In this document: positions 53,801-64,000 of the stretch, one piece after another | Layout: each line of letters begins with the position of its first letter | Numbering within the stretch: the first letter of the stretch is position 1 | Source of the DNA: Rhypophila decipiens | Taxonomy: Eukaryota > Ascomycota > Sordariomycetes > Sordariales > Naviculisporaceae | DNA length: 64,000 bases | NCBI GenBank assembly: GCA_033297075.1 | Contig: MU858097.1 | Coordinates: forward strand, 124,001 to 188,000 | Direction: 5' to 3' | Position numbers and translations under genes: made by a program | Notes under the pieces: generated by a model | Seen by the model: the letters and a program-made list of their open reading frames with translations, nothing else | Told to the model about the DNA's origin: nothing | Database searches by the model: none

Positions 53801-54907
53801 GCTGCTGCCGCTGCCGAACAGCTGGCGCTCACGACCAAATTGACCGAGCCACCAAAAACCGGCCCGATGCGTGTGCCTGAAAATCGCGATCTGCACATTG
53901 AGTTGCTGATACTTCCCCGACTCGAGAAGTACGCCTCGACAACCCGATTTGGGATCAAGAGCAGGGAATGGGGCGGCTATAGTACTACAGTCATCGAAGG
54001 CGAAGACACAAGGGTGCGTCAGAGGATAACAGAGAAGCACGACGGTATCAGCTTCATGGTCACAGGAATACAATGGGTCACAAACGGCGCGACATCACAG
54101 AATCGCTTGCGAGGCAAAGCCAGACGCGAGCGCATCCACAAAGTACTTAGAGAAATCGAGATCGGGCCTGCATGGAGCGGTGCTATTCGAAATTCCAGCA
54201 TCAGCAGTATCTCGAACTCGAATGCAAATGGCAATGTGAGTGGAGGAAGTGACGGAGGGAAGTTGGTGGCCGGTGCCGACCAGGGGAAGAAGCAAGAGGC
54301 CGGATCAGGATGGTGGAAATCCCAGACATCGGGCCGAAACTCGCCTGGCACAGCTAGCGATGGTGACAAGGAGAATCGACCTGTCGCTGTCGCTGTGCCG
54401 GCCGAGGAAGCACCGGCTGGCGACAAGCAGCCGGAAGTGCCGAAAGCACCAGAGAAGGAGCCAGTGGAGCCCCAGAATACTAATCCTGCATCAAACGAGG
54501 AGCTTGACGTCCAAAAGCCCGAGGGACCGACCGGAAAGCCCGATGCTGTACCTGATGATCCAGCTGCGGCCTCCGAAGCTGGCGAGAAGATTGCAGAGGT
54601 TGAGGATGTAGTGATGAAGGATGTCGAAAGTATGGGTAATGATATGGAAGCGAAGGAGTCTGAATCTGCGCCTGAGAAAGTGGCAGTACCGGAAGTTCCG
54701 GACTCAGACAAGACGGAGCCCCGGTCGCCCACACCGGCGGCAGGCGTCCCCGTCGTCACTGAGGAGAAGAAGGGTGAGTCACCCGCCGGTCCTGAAAAGA
54801 CAGAGACGGAGGCGAAGGATGGCACTGCCGCCGAGGCCAAGGCCGGGGCCGATAAGCCCCTCGATGAACAGGTGGCTGAAAAGGTCGCAGAGATGGCCGA
54901 GGCCTAG
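50819..54907 (+). CDS. rxt3: Rxt3, Rpd3L histone deacetylase complex subunit
   Basis: A 1362-aa single-exon frame; ATG 50819 (MDPRQPPQQHPFSRNANAP) is chosen over an in-frame upstream ATG that would add a hydrophobic segment. The conserved Rxt3 region is at about residues 840-1120: THIGEIEYEPILKPARLQDP, GRPPRTGYSTTPKPLPLELI, RRAIWGTDIYTDDSDVVAAC and IHAGWIRGEWPEDVNTDLLG, then RDLHIELLILPRLEKY. This subunit belongs to the large Rpd3 deacetylase complex and acts in the nucleus in gene repression. The rest is low complexity: a P/S-rich N-terminus, an R/E-rich helix (RERQERERQEREMELRERER), a long Q/H tract at about residues 519-565, two His runs, an Ala run, and an acidic E/P/A-rich tail. These tracts are far larger than in the yeast protein. 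Confidence 0.9.
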   Translation: MDPRQPPQQHPFSRNANAPTASPFSRPSFPPATASSQPPYPPTSHPPPASSAYPELHSRKPSDPQPPYYASRQYPPDPGPIPPPSSHSRHPSASSITSGPPMNRGMHPPNSPPQQQSQGPNSHQMSGPYGLPPPRAPPVSVGPPTAFPRGRELPALDSLQRAGGGSSMSISSMLGGPPPSRDQAGPPQYGPAQSGPPPGPPYNQPMHASPRMHVSTVGEYAPFRRPQTPDRHRMYDSRDPRAGPGPAGSPGGAYSTPEVPRYGTPGTYGQRGPPMTAEQAREPPRDVGRMPGNAVPPRPSSQPKAYQNPNIPPPRPLEMGRLPQSEMYGHREEMRPAEEYNPERPIRVPKYEDARFMTERERQERERQEREMELRERERRERTMSGSDPGRQHPMHPAEYARPMEQQRPPPQIYNRPPDPRDPRDPRDPREPLHWQRPGYEQPRAPYDPAAHLPRHQEYPTTTGPPYNGHPTYAQPPVERYPPSSHPAHQHPIPPPGQGHGPVYESPEQQRLNMMHMERQHHQQQLHQHQQHQQQQHHHHHQQQQHLQQHQQPHHPQQHLQPQMPRSREEQHIPPPSVAYGNAGTGMFGSPRNHSMDELSTTAGQQRGMLGVQEINRKGRISPLPQAVQGAQPQLAGPAGEPGIKSEFGRMFAGIGTGISYSSPVPSGAQLAFSGPGLLRRDESDGASQEMVVDTPVKGPTGRGKRSRKLKDEDSRNEDETTGRLTPVGGRAKKAKTHAHHHHQYVKEPLYSTQANRTGSHHHHHHHHEPTSAPALTGATSLKGAKGGGILVPSPTSALAKDGPSSHPHGAPRSTPAHGNAKVTHVPPPPSPPPVIIPKPRIIVSSKAVLDSVAHRPRTHIGEIEYEPILKPARLQDPRTGRPPRTGYSTTPKPLPLELIKDKENSTLTVKIGKQHLTPTVREEITSRRAIWGTDIYTDDSDVVAACIHAGWIRGEWPEDVNTDLLGLDEGVNADPPETNTKGRRNKNGQAAAAAAAAAEQLALTTKLTEPPKTGPMRVPENRDLHIELLILPRLEKYASTTRFGIKSREWGGYSTTVIEGEDTRVRQRITEKHDGISFMVTGIQWVTNGATSQNRLRGKARRERIHKVLREIEIGPAWSGAIRNSSISSISNSNANGNVSGGSDGGKLVAGADQGKKQEAGSGWWKSQTSGRNSPGTASDGDKENRPVAVAVPAEEAPAGDKQPEVPKAPEKEPVEPQNTNPASNEELDVQKPEGPTGKPDAVPDDPAAASEAGEKIAEVEDVVMKDVESMGNDMEAKESESAPEKVAVPEVPDSDKTEPRSPTPAAGVPVVTEEKKGESPAGPEKTETEAKDGTAAEAKAGADKPLDEQVAEKVAEMAEA

Positions 54908-56410
54908 AAGGACCTGGAAAATTTCCGACGAGGTCTTGCTCAGTCAAAATTTTGGTCGGCCAGCGGTAGCATGACATAGCATGGCTTATATATATGTGTG
55001 GATGGGATGGACATCGCCCAGCGTTAGTTATAGCGGATAGGTGATTATCCCGTATCAGCATCGGTTCGGTTAGCTATGAGGTTTAATTAGTGTTGGACTT
55101 TTGAGTCGGCGGTGGTTAGCAGCGGACATGTGTGTTTTTGGGATTTATTTGCCGGTTATAGATAGGTAATCGGTCGTGTGCTGGTTTACGGGGTATTGGT
55201 ACTCTTGTTTTTTATCGTTAGTAATTTGATACCTTTTGGTTTTGACTTGCAAAATATTTCTGTCTGCCGCGATTGTTTCACGCTCAGTTTGTGATCACAG
55301 TTGTGGTTTACCTTGTCTTGTCTTCATGGCATGCCATCCCCAGTTGGCGCTTTATGTGGTGAGATGGGGTAGCTCACGCAAGCACAGCACTTTACGTTAA
55401 TTCCTGTTAAGCTGCCCTTTCAAGTCAAGGAGAACTAGATTTGGACTATTTTGACTCGACTCTCGGTGAACATTGAGTAAACACGGCACAACATTGACAC
55501 TGCGCCTTGAATCGGCTGTTCATCCATGAATTATACCTAGGTAGCCTGCTCAAGCACACCGTGATGCTCCCTACACCGCTTCTTTGTTGGTATCATCATA
55601 GTCATCAAACCAGTCAGGCAGCTAGATTCACCTAGGCAAGGCAGTTTACAGAGCCTCATTCTGTGGTTGCTGACAGTTTATTTCACGTAAAGCACCATGT
55701 CTCGAATAATGGATTTTGTATGCATGTAATGTATGTAGTATGCAGGTAGCCATGGGCCTGGTCAGCAGACAGACTAGCTTGACCTATCTTGTTAGCAATT
55801 GTATCTCTTTCACCTTCTGTCAGTGCCTTGGGACAATGGCTGAAACATAATAGTACCTGGGAAATATAATATTGGGAGGCAGCAATAGGTCGAAGAAAAG
55901 GCGTGTGAAATCTTTGCATACGGCTTTAATAATCTATCTATATATATGCGAGTGTTCCCTTGGATGCGTTACAAGGGCTGAAAATATATATATAAAGGGA
56001 GTTTAAGAGCCATTTCAAGCTACTCCGTAGACACTAAGGTATATTGTTCCTTTTTACAAGGCCTACACTGTACTTTCACTGGCGTTCGGTTTGACCATTC
56101 CAACCCCTACCTTTCGACCAAGTTAGGCAGGTAAGCAGGTACGGGTGATGTACTTGTCATCCTCCTGCTCTTCCTCCTCCGGGGCTATCTGGTCAATGGT
56201 GACCAGTAGGTAGGGATGACCTACTCCAGTTCCCATATACATGTGATACGACGTACAGGTACGAATACAAATATTGTACAAAACTCAACCTGTTTCACCT
56301 TCTTGTTGACCTTTTCTCCATTAAACTGATCATGGCAATTAACGCTGGTAGCCCCTGTTCTCCAACAGGAGGTACCCATGCATAAACTACAGCACCTGAT
56401 ATGCTATTAC
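54908..56410. other. Convergent intergenic
   Basis: Between rxt3 and sdh8. Contains several aggtagg/cctagg-type short motifs (for example near 55540, 55630, 56130 and 56205). No gene is supported. Confidence 0.5.
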
Positions 56411-56881
56411 TCAAAAATCCGTAACCCGCCCATTAAAAGAGTAATCGCCCTGCGCGCCCCAACGAAGCGGCTCATTCTTCGGTCCACCAATCTCGCCAGT
56501 CTTGGGGTTCTTGTCACCTTCAAACTCGGGCGGCGCGCCCTTTCTAATGCCTCCGCTTAGCGAGACCATCGTGTCTGGTTGTCCGCCTTCTGCTATTAAC
56601 GCCGTCTTCGTTTGTGCAGCATCGGCGGTGGTTACATGTCGCGAGGTAGCTATCGGTGAGCCAGGGGATGACAAGGGAGGCTCGATCTGCGTATGAGTGT
56701 TTAATTGTGCCTCAGCGGCGCGCTGGAGACGCTCGAATTCGGCTTGTTGCTCGGCTGGGAGGCGCGGAGGAGAGGGACGTTCTTGGAGGAAGGAGCTTGC
56801 TTGGCGGGTTTGCGTAATGTGAGGTCGGGAGCGATGGCGGAGAGCTGCCCGAAAGGAAGCGGTGAGATGTCTTGAAGCCAT
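56411..56881 (-). CDS. sdh8: Succinate dehydrogenase assembly factor 4 (Sdh8/SDHAF4)
   Basis: 156 aa from the ATG at 56881; the frame is open further upstream but MASRHLTASFRAALRHRSRP is a good mitochondrial presequence. The C-terminal signature is clear: FEGDKNPKTGEIGGPKNEP, then LRWGAQGDYSFNGRVTDF at the very end, diagnostic of the SDHAF4 family. The protein binds flavinated Sdh1 in the mitochondrial matrix and protects it before it joins Sdh2. The middle part is variable and Ala/Gln-rich. No intron is needed. It stands alone, with no link to its neighbours. Confidence 0.93.
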   Translation of the reverse strand: MASRHLTASFRAALRHRSRPHITQTRQASSFLQERPSPPRLPAEQQAEFERLQRAAEAQLNTHTQIEPPLSSPGSPIATSRHVTTADAAQTKTALIAEGGQPDTMVSLSGGIRKGAPPEFEGDKNPKTGEIGGPKNEPLRWGAQGDYSFNGRVTDF

Positions 56882-59308
56882 GCTTGTTTTGTTTTCGCGA
56901 GTGGGTTGATCGATCTCGGAGCCTCGAGGTGGCGATGCGTCACCGATTTGGCCTGGGCTGGGAATTGGAAATTCGAATTGTTGCGCAAACCCCCACTGGA
57001 TCTCGTAATTAGAATGCAAATCGCGGTGTGAGCTTTTCAATAATTCGTATGTCGTGAAAGTGGGCACAACGTTGCGAGGGGGCTTTGTGGTTCGTCGTTG
57101 AAGTTGACAAAGTCGGTGTCAGAAGCATGCACTGGGAATTCGCTGCTGAGTTGAACCTGGAACGTGAAAGAATTCCCGAGGTTCATGACGTGGGGCCGGC
57201 CGGGGTTGTGGCGGCGGTCGGGACCGGAGGTGGGGTCTCGATCTAATTGTGGAGCCCCTGAACCATGCTCCCGTCAAAGCGCTCTAGCGGGGGAAAGAAC
57301 GGTCAACGGTGTGAGAACGACGATACCTCCATCCCACGCCAGAGCTCGGTTCACTTCACTACATATGCCGCGCATTACACCTGTTACTTTTGCTTGATAT
57401 TTTGAAGCCTCTAGGTATCTATTTGCGGGCGTTTGGCCTAGAAAGAGAGCGTGAATCGGGTGTCAGATGGGCCCAGCATAGGGGATTGTGTAGCCATCAT
57501 CCAAGCGTACAGTACCAGTAGTACTTAAATGTACTCCAAGTCGCCAGATTTGTATGACCCATTTTAACGCCCCCTTCCTGCTGGTTTCCAATTGTTCAGA
57601 GTTACGATTGTCACTGTCTCCCGCTCTTGCGCAGAAGTCCACCGTGGTCCCGCTCTGTACGACTGCACCGGAGGGAGCGGCTGGTACCCGGCGCAAAGCC
57701 GAACCAGGGAAAGAACGACATGACAGATCTCGGAATGGCAAGAAGGAGGCAGCGGATAGGTGGGAAAGGGTTAAGAGTAGGACTTTCGATGACACAGCCT
57801 GAGGGTTCTCGCCCAAATTTTTATCCCTGCGGCAGTGCGCCGTAACCCGGGCAGGGAAATGGAATTTCTCGTGCATTCATTAATTCTCATTCTCCGGCAT
57901 TTCCATTTTCCTTTCCTAGGTCCGATGACTGTCGCGGCTCAGATTTCCAAAACTGAAATCCTCACCGTCAGCCAATGCCTTTAGCGAACAGCGGGTGCTT
58001 GCATCTTAATTTTCGTCACTCTCCTCCAACAATCTTGCCGGCAGTGAGGTCCGCCCACCCGTCTCGTCATATCGCCCGCGTTTGCCGATAGCTGTGAGGA
58101 ACAGAGACCAAGACGGTGCGACGCGGCGAGCCTGTCGACATGACCACAACCTGTCAAGATGCAATTTACGGAATCTCCCCGCCATATTGCCTCTTCCTTT
58201 TCTACCTTGCTCTGGCAAACAACACCCACATCCCGTGGTTCCCCCGCGTCGAGTATGTCGATATTTCCCGTCATTTTGACCCGGTTAGCTGCTCATACTG
58301 ACAACCAACTTCGGCTCGTCACAGCTACAGGGATTAAGAATGATTTGTTGATTGGATTCCTCGTGGCTCTAGCCTCTCCCCCTTTCTCAGGAGCTCCTTT
58401 GACCAGACGCGCCCCATCCCGTCTCATCGCTGATGGCTGAACCGGTGCCACATCTGCGCCGAGTCTCACCACCTGCAGCAAATTCCAAATGCCTCTTCAG
58501 CGCTGTTGGGCTCTCATGCAACCACATGGGTCTTTGGGGCCCGAAAAGGGGCGCGCCCCGCCATGCGTCATTGGACAAATTCCATTTCCGACTTTTATTA
58601 GACATTGACGTCGGACCCTGTCCAGGCGACAACACAAGGTGCAGAGGATTGTGTAGCAGTTCAGAACAGCGGTATGGGTATGCATCATGGACACGGTCGC
58701 ATGGAGGTTGTACTGCACTATTGTGGTATGCACGGTCGATAGCCATGCTCACCAGCCTGTGTTGTCTGCCCTCGGCCTACCTCCGCCTAAATACAACCAG
58801 AGCAGGGCCAATCAGAGGGCGCGGCCAGTCAACATTTACCTTATCATCATGTATGAGAAGCCATCCCAGAAGCCATAGTGGCTCGGAATGCCGCTGGACA
58901 GTAGAGGGAAGAAGGGGACCAAGACATAGAGACAGATCCCGGGAGGGTGTGCGTGGGTCTAAGTAGGGGGCATATTCATAGTTCCATATGCGGCTGGTGG
59001 CTTCCCCCGCATCCTCGACATGTGAGCCATACCTGGGCAAACGAGTAGGAACTGTGCGGGCCATCTTTCTCCTTCCAACACCGTTGTTTTCCTTCTAGAA
59101 CAGACTCACGTCGATCCGTCAGCTCGTTTCTTTCACCAAATTGCAGCTTTGCACCATTTAGAGTCCTCCGGAATCCGTCTGCCGATAGTTCACCGGGCCA
59201 TGTGTTCTTCATGGCATTGCCGGCTCTAGAGCTCCGACAACCGATTCTGGCCGCCCCGCAGTTGCGCTCCCTTGATGGGCCACTCCGATCGGCAAGCGGC
59301 AGTCAACG
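56882..59308. other. Divergent intergenic, about 2.4 kb
   Basis: Between sdh8 (-) and the FHA-kinase gene (+). Short frames are present on both strands with no motif or splice support. No repeats are seen. Confidence 0.45.
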
Positions 59309-61298
59309 ATGGCAGAAGCCGAAATCTACTTCGAAGGCGCCGCCGACATCCCACAGCCGCCTTGCTTTGTTCTAATGCCGTTGAACTCTGCAGCACGAAC
59401 CGCAACGGGACATGTTAGGAACAGATACAGGCAATGGCAATATCAAGACACCAATACGTTTGGTCTGTGGATAGACTTCTCAGCTCAGCAGAGCTACACG
59501 GCGGGTCGTGGTGACGGTGTGGATATATTTCTTCCCGAGAGTGTAGGAAGAGGAGGGAAGGCGGAAATATCTAGCATCCATGCCTCATTCCAGGTTGTGC
59601 CAACCACTGGCGCGGTGCTTTTATGCGATAACTCGAAACACCACAACACTGAGCCCTTCTCGTCCAGCCACGGGACCTCTTTCACCATCAAGTTCCAAAA
59701 GAACACCAAATCAGTTCTCGTTGCTCCGGGTATCAACACGCGGATTGCCTTTGGCAAAGAAATGTATTACCAATTCGAGCTCCAATGGCGCTCGGCTGGG
59801 CTCTACGATTTCCCACGCAGCGACGAAGAGCCATTTTTCGTGGGACCACGAAATTCTCGGGCAAAAAAGTATCTTCAAGGGACCAAGGTAGGTGGAGGTG
59901 CGTATGGCAACGTTTGGCAGGTATTGGATGTCACAAGGGGCACGATCATGGCCGTCAAGAAGTTTCACAACTTGTCAGGCAAGAACCTGGAATTTGCGAC
60001 TCGCGAAGTTGCCAATCTGTTCAAGATCAACAAGGACAGGTCTATTCAACATGTAAGTCAACTGCTTGCCTATTGGTCAAGCTTTTCTCCCGCTCTCCTG
60101 TCATAGCCACTGCTAACTACCGATCCATTTCGGGGTACAGGAACACATCTTACAGATCTACGACTACGCCGGTGGGGCCTCTGACGATAATTGGGGTGAG
60201 ATTTTTATGCCACTGATGAGGGGAAACCTCAAGACTCTAGTTGAGAAGACGTCTGGGATAGACGATTGGGCCGTGGCCGACACCGTCCTGAGACAAATGC
60301 TGCTTGCCTTGCAGTGTATTTCGTCGCACAAGATTGTGCATCGAGACATCAAGCCGGAAAATATTCTGTGGGAGTACGATGGTAACAACGCGTACCACTT
60401 CTGTCTTGGCGATTTCGGGCTTTCCAATGATCCGAAGTTAGCCATAACCGTGGCGGGAACAGAACCTTTCATGGCACCAGAAGTTTATCATAGGAAACCA
60501 CAGACAACCAAGGTCGATATCTGGTCCTTGTTTGCTACAGTCGTGTGGGTCAGGAACACACAAGGGTTTCGGGGAATGTGCGGGCAGCTTGCTGCTCCGC
60601 AGATACACGACTGGTTGGTGACCATAGCTCGGAGTGAGAGTGGCTACGAAAACATACGCACGATGGCCCAGAAAGATGCCAGGAAAAGGCCATCGGCTTC
60701 CACGCAACTTGGGATTTTGAGCCGAGATTTTGCCGATCCAGCGAGCTATCCAGACGTTGCGAGCGGCGACGAGGCCGCAGAGGAACTTGGGAACCAGTTT
60801 GGCAGCATGAATTTAGAGGAGGATACAGCAAACTACTACCCAGAAAATTACGGTGCCGGAGCTGGTGGTGCCTCTACATCCCCAGAGATGGCGTATTATG
60901 AGCCATATACATCACATTTGAGGGAACAGTTTCCCTGGGAAGGCCAAGCCGGTCCAAGCAAGCAGTATATCCCTCCTCCTGAGGCACCGCGGGTACGTCA
61001 AGAATACGAGGTAAGAAGACAGATTTTATCCACTCTTCAGCTTAGTTACTGACGCCTTATTTGATACTACGTATAGGCATTCCAGGCAGCTGCCTACGGA
61101 GATGTCCAATATGGTGGTTATGACCCAGGACAGGGTGCTGCTGGAGGGGGCGGTGGTGACAGCGGCGAGGGGACGACCGTCCCACCTATGTGGACACAAG
61201 TACCGTTACAGCCGGAAGAGGAACAGCCTACCTACAGGGAATCGAGCCGACGAAAGCAAAACTTACAAAAGGGCAAACAAAAGGGCCAACACAAGTAG
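59309..61298 (+). CDS. Ser/Thr protein kinase with N-terminal FHA-like domain
   Basis: Exons are 59309-60052, 60141-61010 and 61077-61298; introns 60053-60140 (gtaagt, branch gctaac, gtacag) and 61011-61076 (gtaaga, branch tactgac, tatag) are phase 0. The product is 611 aa. Residues ~60-160 look FHA-like (AGRGDGVDIFLPE; ISSIHASFQVV; LLCDNS). The kinase domain has VGGGAYGNVWQV, AVKKF, HRDIKPENILW, GDFGLSN, EPFMAPEVY and TTKVDIWSLF, so all catalytic residues are present. An FHA module next to a kinase domain suggests phosphothreonine-dependent targeting, as in Rad53/Cds1 and Mek1, but the overall sequence does not mark it as an orthologue. The tail is Gly-rich then K/Q-rich. Such genes are expanded in filamentous fungi and mostly uncharacterised. 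Confidence 0.87.
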
Positions 61299-61941
61299 TA
61301 AAACCCAACGGCAACTGGCCCATGGTCCTGTCTGTGTCTCTGTTCACTCCCCCACGCGGCATCAACGACAACCACACCGAGTCTTCGAGCCTTTCGACTC
61401 ACAACTGCAAGTCTCATATACGCAATCTGTCTTGTGGCATCTTGCCTTGTTCGATGATACCCCTTGCATTGGCCGCTTTCTTGCATAGACGATACACGCC
61501 CTCTCGTTCATTTCGTCGCTTCTTTGATCCCCACCTTGGCGTTTTCCACGAGCCGCATGCCATCTGGTCGTCCAGCATGAATGATCTTTGCTGCTCCTTT
61601 TTTTCTTGGTCGGTTTTGGGAAAAAGGGATGCCGTTGTGTAACTGCAACCAATGGTCAATCTAAATACGTTTTATGAGTTTGTTAGTATTGCCTAACATA
61701 ACATACATGGGGATGTTACTGTGCTGGAGGGGAACTGAGTAACTGACGGGTCGGGCATGCAACTCAGTTCCAGAAGCATTAATACGTTACAGCATGCCCT
61801 TATATCAAGGGTCAGGTAGAGGTCTAGGTAGATTGTTCTTAAGGGTTGGTTAATAGGTAGCTAGAAACTGGAAAAAGAACTTGCTTGTTTCCTCTTATAT
61901 TAGTCAGTTTATCTCGTAAAGCTCTTAGCGTCTTATATTAT

Positions 61942-61978
61942 GAGAATTCATACGTACATAACCACTTTTTCATACGTA
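61942..61978 (+). repeat. Left terminal inverted repeat
   Basis: Begins gagaattcatacgta and ends ttcatacgta, so it contains a short direct repeat of ttcatacgta. Pairs with 62432-62468; the three mismatches are all transitions. Confidence 0.75.
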
Positions 61979-62122
61979 TACTATATCCCCTGCATGGTAG
62001 CCGGTAAGAAAAATAGCCTTTTCCCTTACAATAAACCAACCTTTTATGGGTCCTAGTAATTAAGCCAAAAGCTACTTTATACTACTAGTATACTGGCATA
62101 ATTATATCTTAAATAGTGAACT

Positions 62123-62317
62123 GTTCAATTGGCGATTTGCTTAATTAGCGATTTGTCTAATTGACGGCGATTTGTTTAATTGACGGCGATTTGTTTAATT
62201 GACGGCGATTTGTTTAATTGACAGCGATATATTTAATTGACGGCGATATGTTCAATTGATGGCGATGTGTTCAATTGATGGTAATGTGTTCAATTGACGG
62301 CGATGTGTTTAATTGAG
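62123..62317 (+). repeat. 19-bp minisatellite, about ten units
   Basis: Tandem units of gacggcgatttgtttaatt with drift; the central four units are nearly identical and the outer ones diverge (gatatgttc, gatgtgttc). Unit length is 19 bp with minor length variation at the left end. Confidence 0.85.
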
Positions 62318-62431
62318 TGGTGTTGTGTTTGCGAGTTATAGGTGTTAACCCCGGAAAACGACTTTTTTGTATGGAAAAGTGGGTTAGAAAAAGGTCAGCC
62401 GCTAGGTACTTGGTACGTCTAGATTGTTGTG

Positions 62432-62468
62432 TACGTATGAAAAAGCGGTTGTATACGTATGAATTCTC
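62432..62468 (-). repeat. Right terminal inverted repeat
   Basis: Reverse complement begins gagaattcatacgta and ends ttcatacgta, matching the left copy with three transition differences. Confidence 0.75.
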
Positions 62469-62790
62469 TATTTTATATATACGCGTGTAAAATTTCATTC
62501 CTAGTATAGTATCCGTCTTGACTAGGCCTTGGATATTCTTGTAGGACGCGTATAATTAGTCTACCCATGTCCTTAGCCTTATCGTGCTATTGGGCGTGGG
62601 AGGGACAATGTTATTGCGTGGTGCTAGTACGGGAGTTTTGAATTTTCTCACTTTACAGCGCCTTCGTTTTAGGGCCATCCTTGTTAGGGTTCGTTGCTTG
62701 ATCTTCCGACTCACTTGACGCAGGTACTAAGAGAGGAACTTTATTTGTATTAGAAGGAATAATAATTCCATGTCCAAATGTATAACTTGA

Positions 62791-64000
62791 TTAGAGCTTC
62801 ACGCCTTCCCTTATCACCGCAACCTCGCCATTCTTCGGGCACAAAATTGTCCCATAGTCATTGATAACACAGAGCCTCAGCATACTCGGGCTCAGCCAGT
62901 CCTTTGGCAGATAGAAATGCTTCTTTAATCTTGTATCCGATGTATCTGCTCTTTCTGAAGAGAGATTTCCCAGGCCAGAAAATTGCCCGGGGCCTGGGCC
63001 TGGGTCTGAGGCGCCACGAGCTGTGGAAGTAAGATCCCAGGTGCAGAAACAGTAATTCTGGTCCAAAAAGACAATATGACCTCGGAAACACCCCACCAGG
63101 CGGTTAATCTGGCAGTCATTGTTCGTCGGCAATAGCGATGATGATGCCTGTCCAACGATACGTTGTGGTTGCAAGTTGCTGCTTTTGAAGTGAGACATAT
63201 CATTGAGCTCCCTGTCACGGCGAGCCGTGATAACACAAGCGATAGTGCCCTATTGAAACTGCTATATGACATACAATTCTAAGGCTAGCTTGCAGCTTAG
63301 AATTTGGCATCCTTTTTAAGGAGGTTTGGCCTAGTGGTGTGGTTCTAGATTCCCAAATCGTCACACTCCCCCGTCATTGAAATGTCGGCAAGGAAAATTC
63401 CTCTTTGTGAGATATACGTGCGGGTGAACCCTGTGTTGGGAAAAGCCTCGAGCACTATCTGGGTAGCGTTGAGAGGAACGGCTCTCTCGATCGCTAGCAC
63501 ACTCGTCCTCCCCTGTCTAGAGGGGGCCCGATCGAGAGTCAGGTGGTGAAGTCGTACGTCGAGCGGATCGATATCATCGTTGTTATTACCTCGCGGAACT
63601 TGCGGCTCGGACTCTGACAATTCCTCGATCGACCCAAGGGGAGATACCCGAACTTCGGCAAGCGACTCCCATTCGAATATGCGTACACCTTCGGAATTCA
63701 CGCAAAGGATGAGTTCTGGCTTGGAGGGATGGTTGAGCCACTGGTGCCCGGGTCTATCCAACATGATGCTGTTGACGCGACAAATCTCCTCCTTCTTCTT
63801 GATACTCCAAACGGCGCTCCAGTTGGCGCATACGACAAGGAGGAATTCCTCGTTGGAGCTAAAGACAAGTTGGGACACGGCATCGCCTGGCCGGAAGTCG
63901 AGCAGCGGGAAAACGCCCCAGCTGGGGTTCGATTGACTGGGCTTGCGGAGCTTTTTGGCGATGACGCGTCCGCAATCATCCGCAGACGCAATGAACTTGG
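62791..64000 (-). CDS. C-terminal part of WD40-type protein, 5' end outside window
   Basis: The minus-strand frame is open from the right edge to 63345 and then a second segment runs 63198-62791. The first segment starts KFIASADDCGRVIAKKLRKP and has LVFSSNEEFLLVVCANWSAV, typical of WD40 blades at the end of fungal NACHT-WD40 proteins. The second has LVGCFRGHIVFLDQNYCFCT and HFYLPKDWLSPSMLRLCVIN, ending PKNGEVAVIREGVKL, the standard closing block of that family. Between them (about 63199-63344) an in-frame TAG occurs after DDLGI. I could not find a convincing intron, so a disabled gene is possible. A NACHT domain would have to lie beyond the window; that is inference. Confidence 0.65.

Larger units (their letters stand above)
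61942..62468. mobile_element. Putative MITE-like element with terminal inverted repeats
   Basis: A 527-bp segment bounded by 37-bp inverted repeats that match at 34 of 37 positions. It has no coding capacity and a 19-bp tandem repeat in its middle. This resembles a non-autonomous DNA element, but no target-site duplication was identified and no second copy is in the window. A chance or structural inverted repeat is the alternative. Confidence 0.4.
61299..62790. other. A/T-rich intergenic with small inverted-repeat element
   Basis: Besides the element at 61942-62468, this stretch contains no supported gene. Short aggtag/taggta motifs near 61815-61860 are common intergenic sequence. Confidence 0.5.

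Noticed and set aside
54019..54840. A 273-codon minus-strand frame opposite rxt3
   Set aside because: Shadow of the rxt3 3' end; S/F/P-rich composition with no domain.
62123..62317. Repeats that look CRISPR-like at first sight
   Set aside because: The 19-bp units are directly tandem with no spacers, and the host is a eukaryote.

Overview
The window is nuclear DNA of a filamentous ascomycete (Pezizomycotina; Sordariomycetes is my guess, on gene style only). The evidence is short introns of about 54-118 bp with GTRNGT-type donors and CTRAY branch points, intron-bearing tRNA-His genes, and families typical of these fungi: HET domain, NACHT STAND receptor, sedolisin, fungal-type P450, CLN3/Btn1, Rxt3, Sdh8 and CorA-like channels. 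Many genes are split by introns; the exon joins given were worked out by hand from splice signals and frame.

Layout. 0-13 kb: 3' part of a GDSL/SGNH-like gene, a CLN3/Btn1 vacuolar protein, a CorA-like membrane protein with a frame break, a ZIP zinc transporter, and a multi-pass membrane protein of unknown function. 14-17.4 kb: a GPI-anchored cysteine-rich secreted protein and a cytochrome P450. 19.3-24.5 kb: two tandem copies of a divergent gene pair. Each copy has a tiny two-exon gene on the minus strand (83 and 72 aa) and a Myb/SANT-like gene on the plus strand (260 and 247 aa). 25.2-37 kb, all minus strand: a Ser/Thr-rich single-pass surface protein, a HET-domain protein, a NACHT-ankyrin STAND receptor with an apparent frameshift, and a second single-pass surface protein. 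37.9-38.3 kb: two tRNA-His genes. 39-47 kb: a cysteine-rich protein with a basic tail, a small secreted protein, and a sedolisin protease. 50.8-61.3 kb: Rxt3 (Rpd3L histone deacetylase complex), Sdh8/SDHAF4, and an FHA-kinase. 61.9-62.5 kb: a small element with terminal inverted repeats around a 19-bp minisatellite. 62.8-64 kb: the C-terminal part of a WD40-type protein running off the window.

The most unusual part is the 19.3-24.5 kb module. The small proteins have no Myb domain, but their second exons align without gaps to the start of the second exon of their Myb-like neighbours. All four introns are in phase 0 at the same point. The two divergent promoters share a TTGGC-N5-GCCAGCA inverted motif, a CAGTTAC box and an ACCCGGGCA box in the same order. 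This looks like a duplicated transcription factor/microProtein-like pair. That role is inference; the duplication and exon homology are read from the sequence.

The HET and NACHT genes are 228 bp apart on one strand, consistent with a self/non-self recognition locus. Long intergenic stretches (42.4-45.1, 46.9-50.8, 56.9-59.3 kb) hold nothing I can support as a gene.
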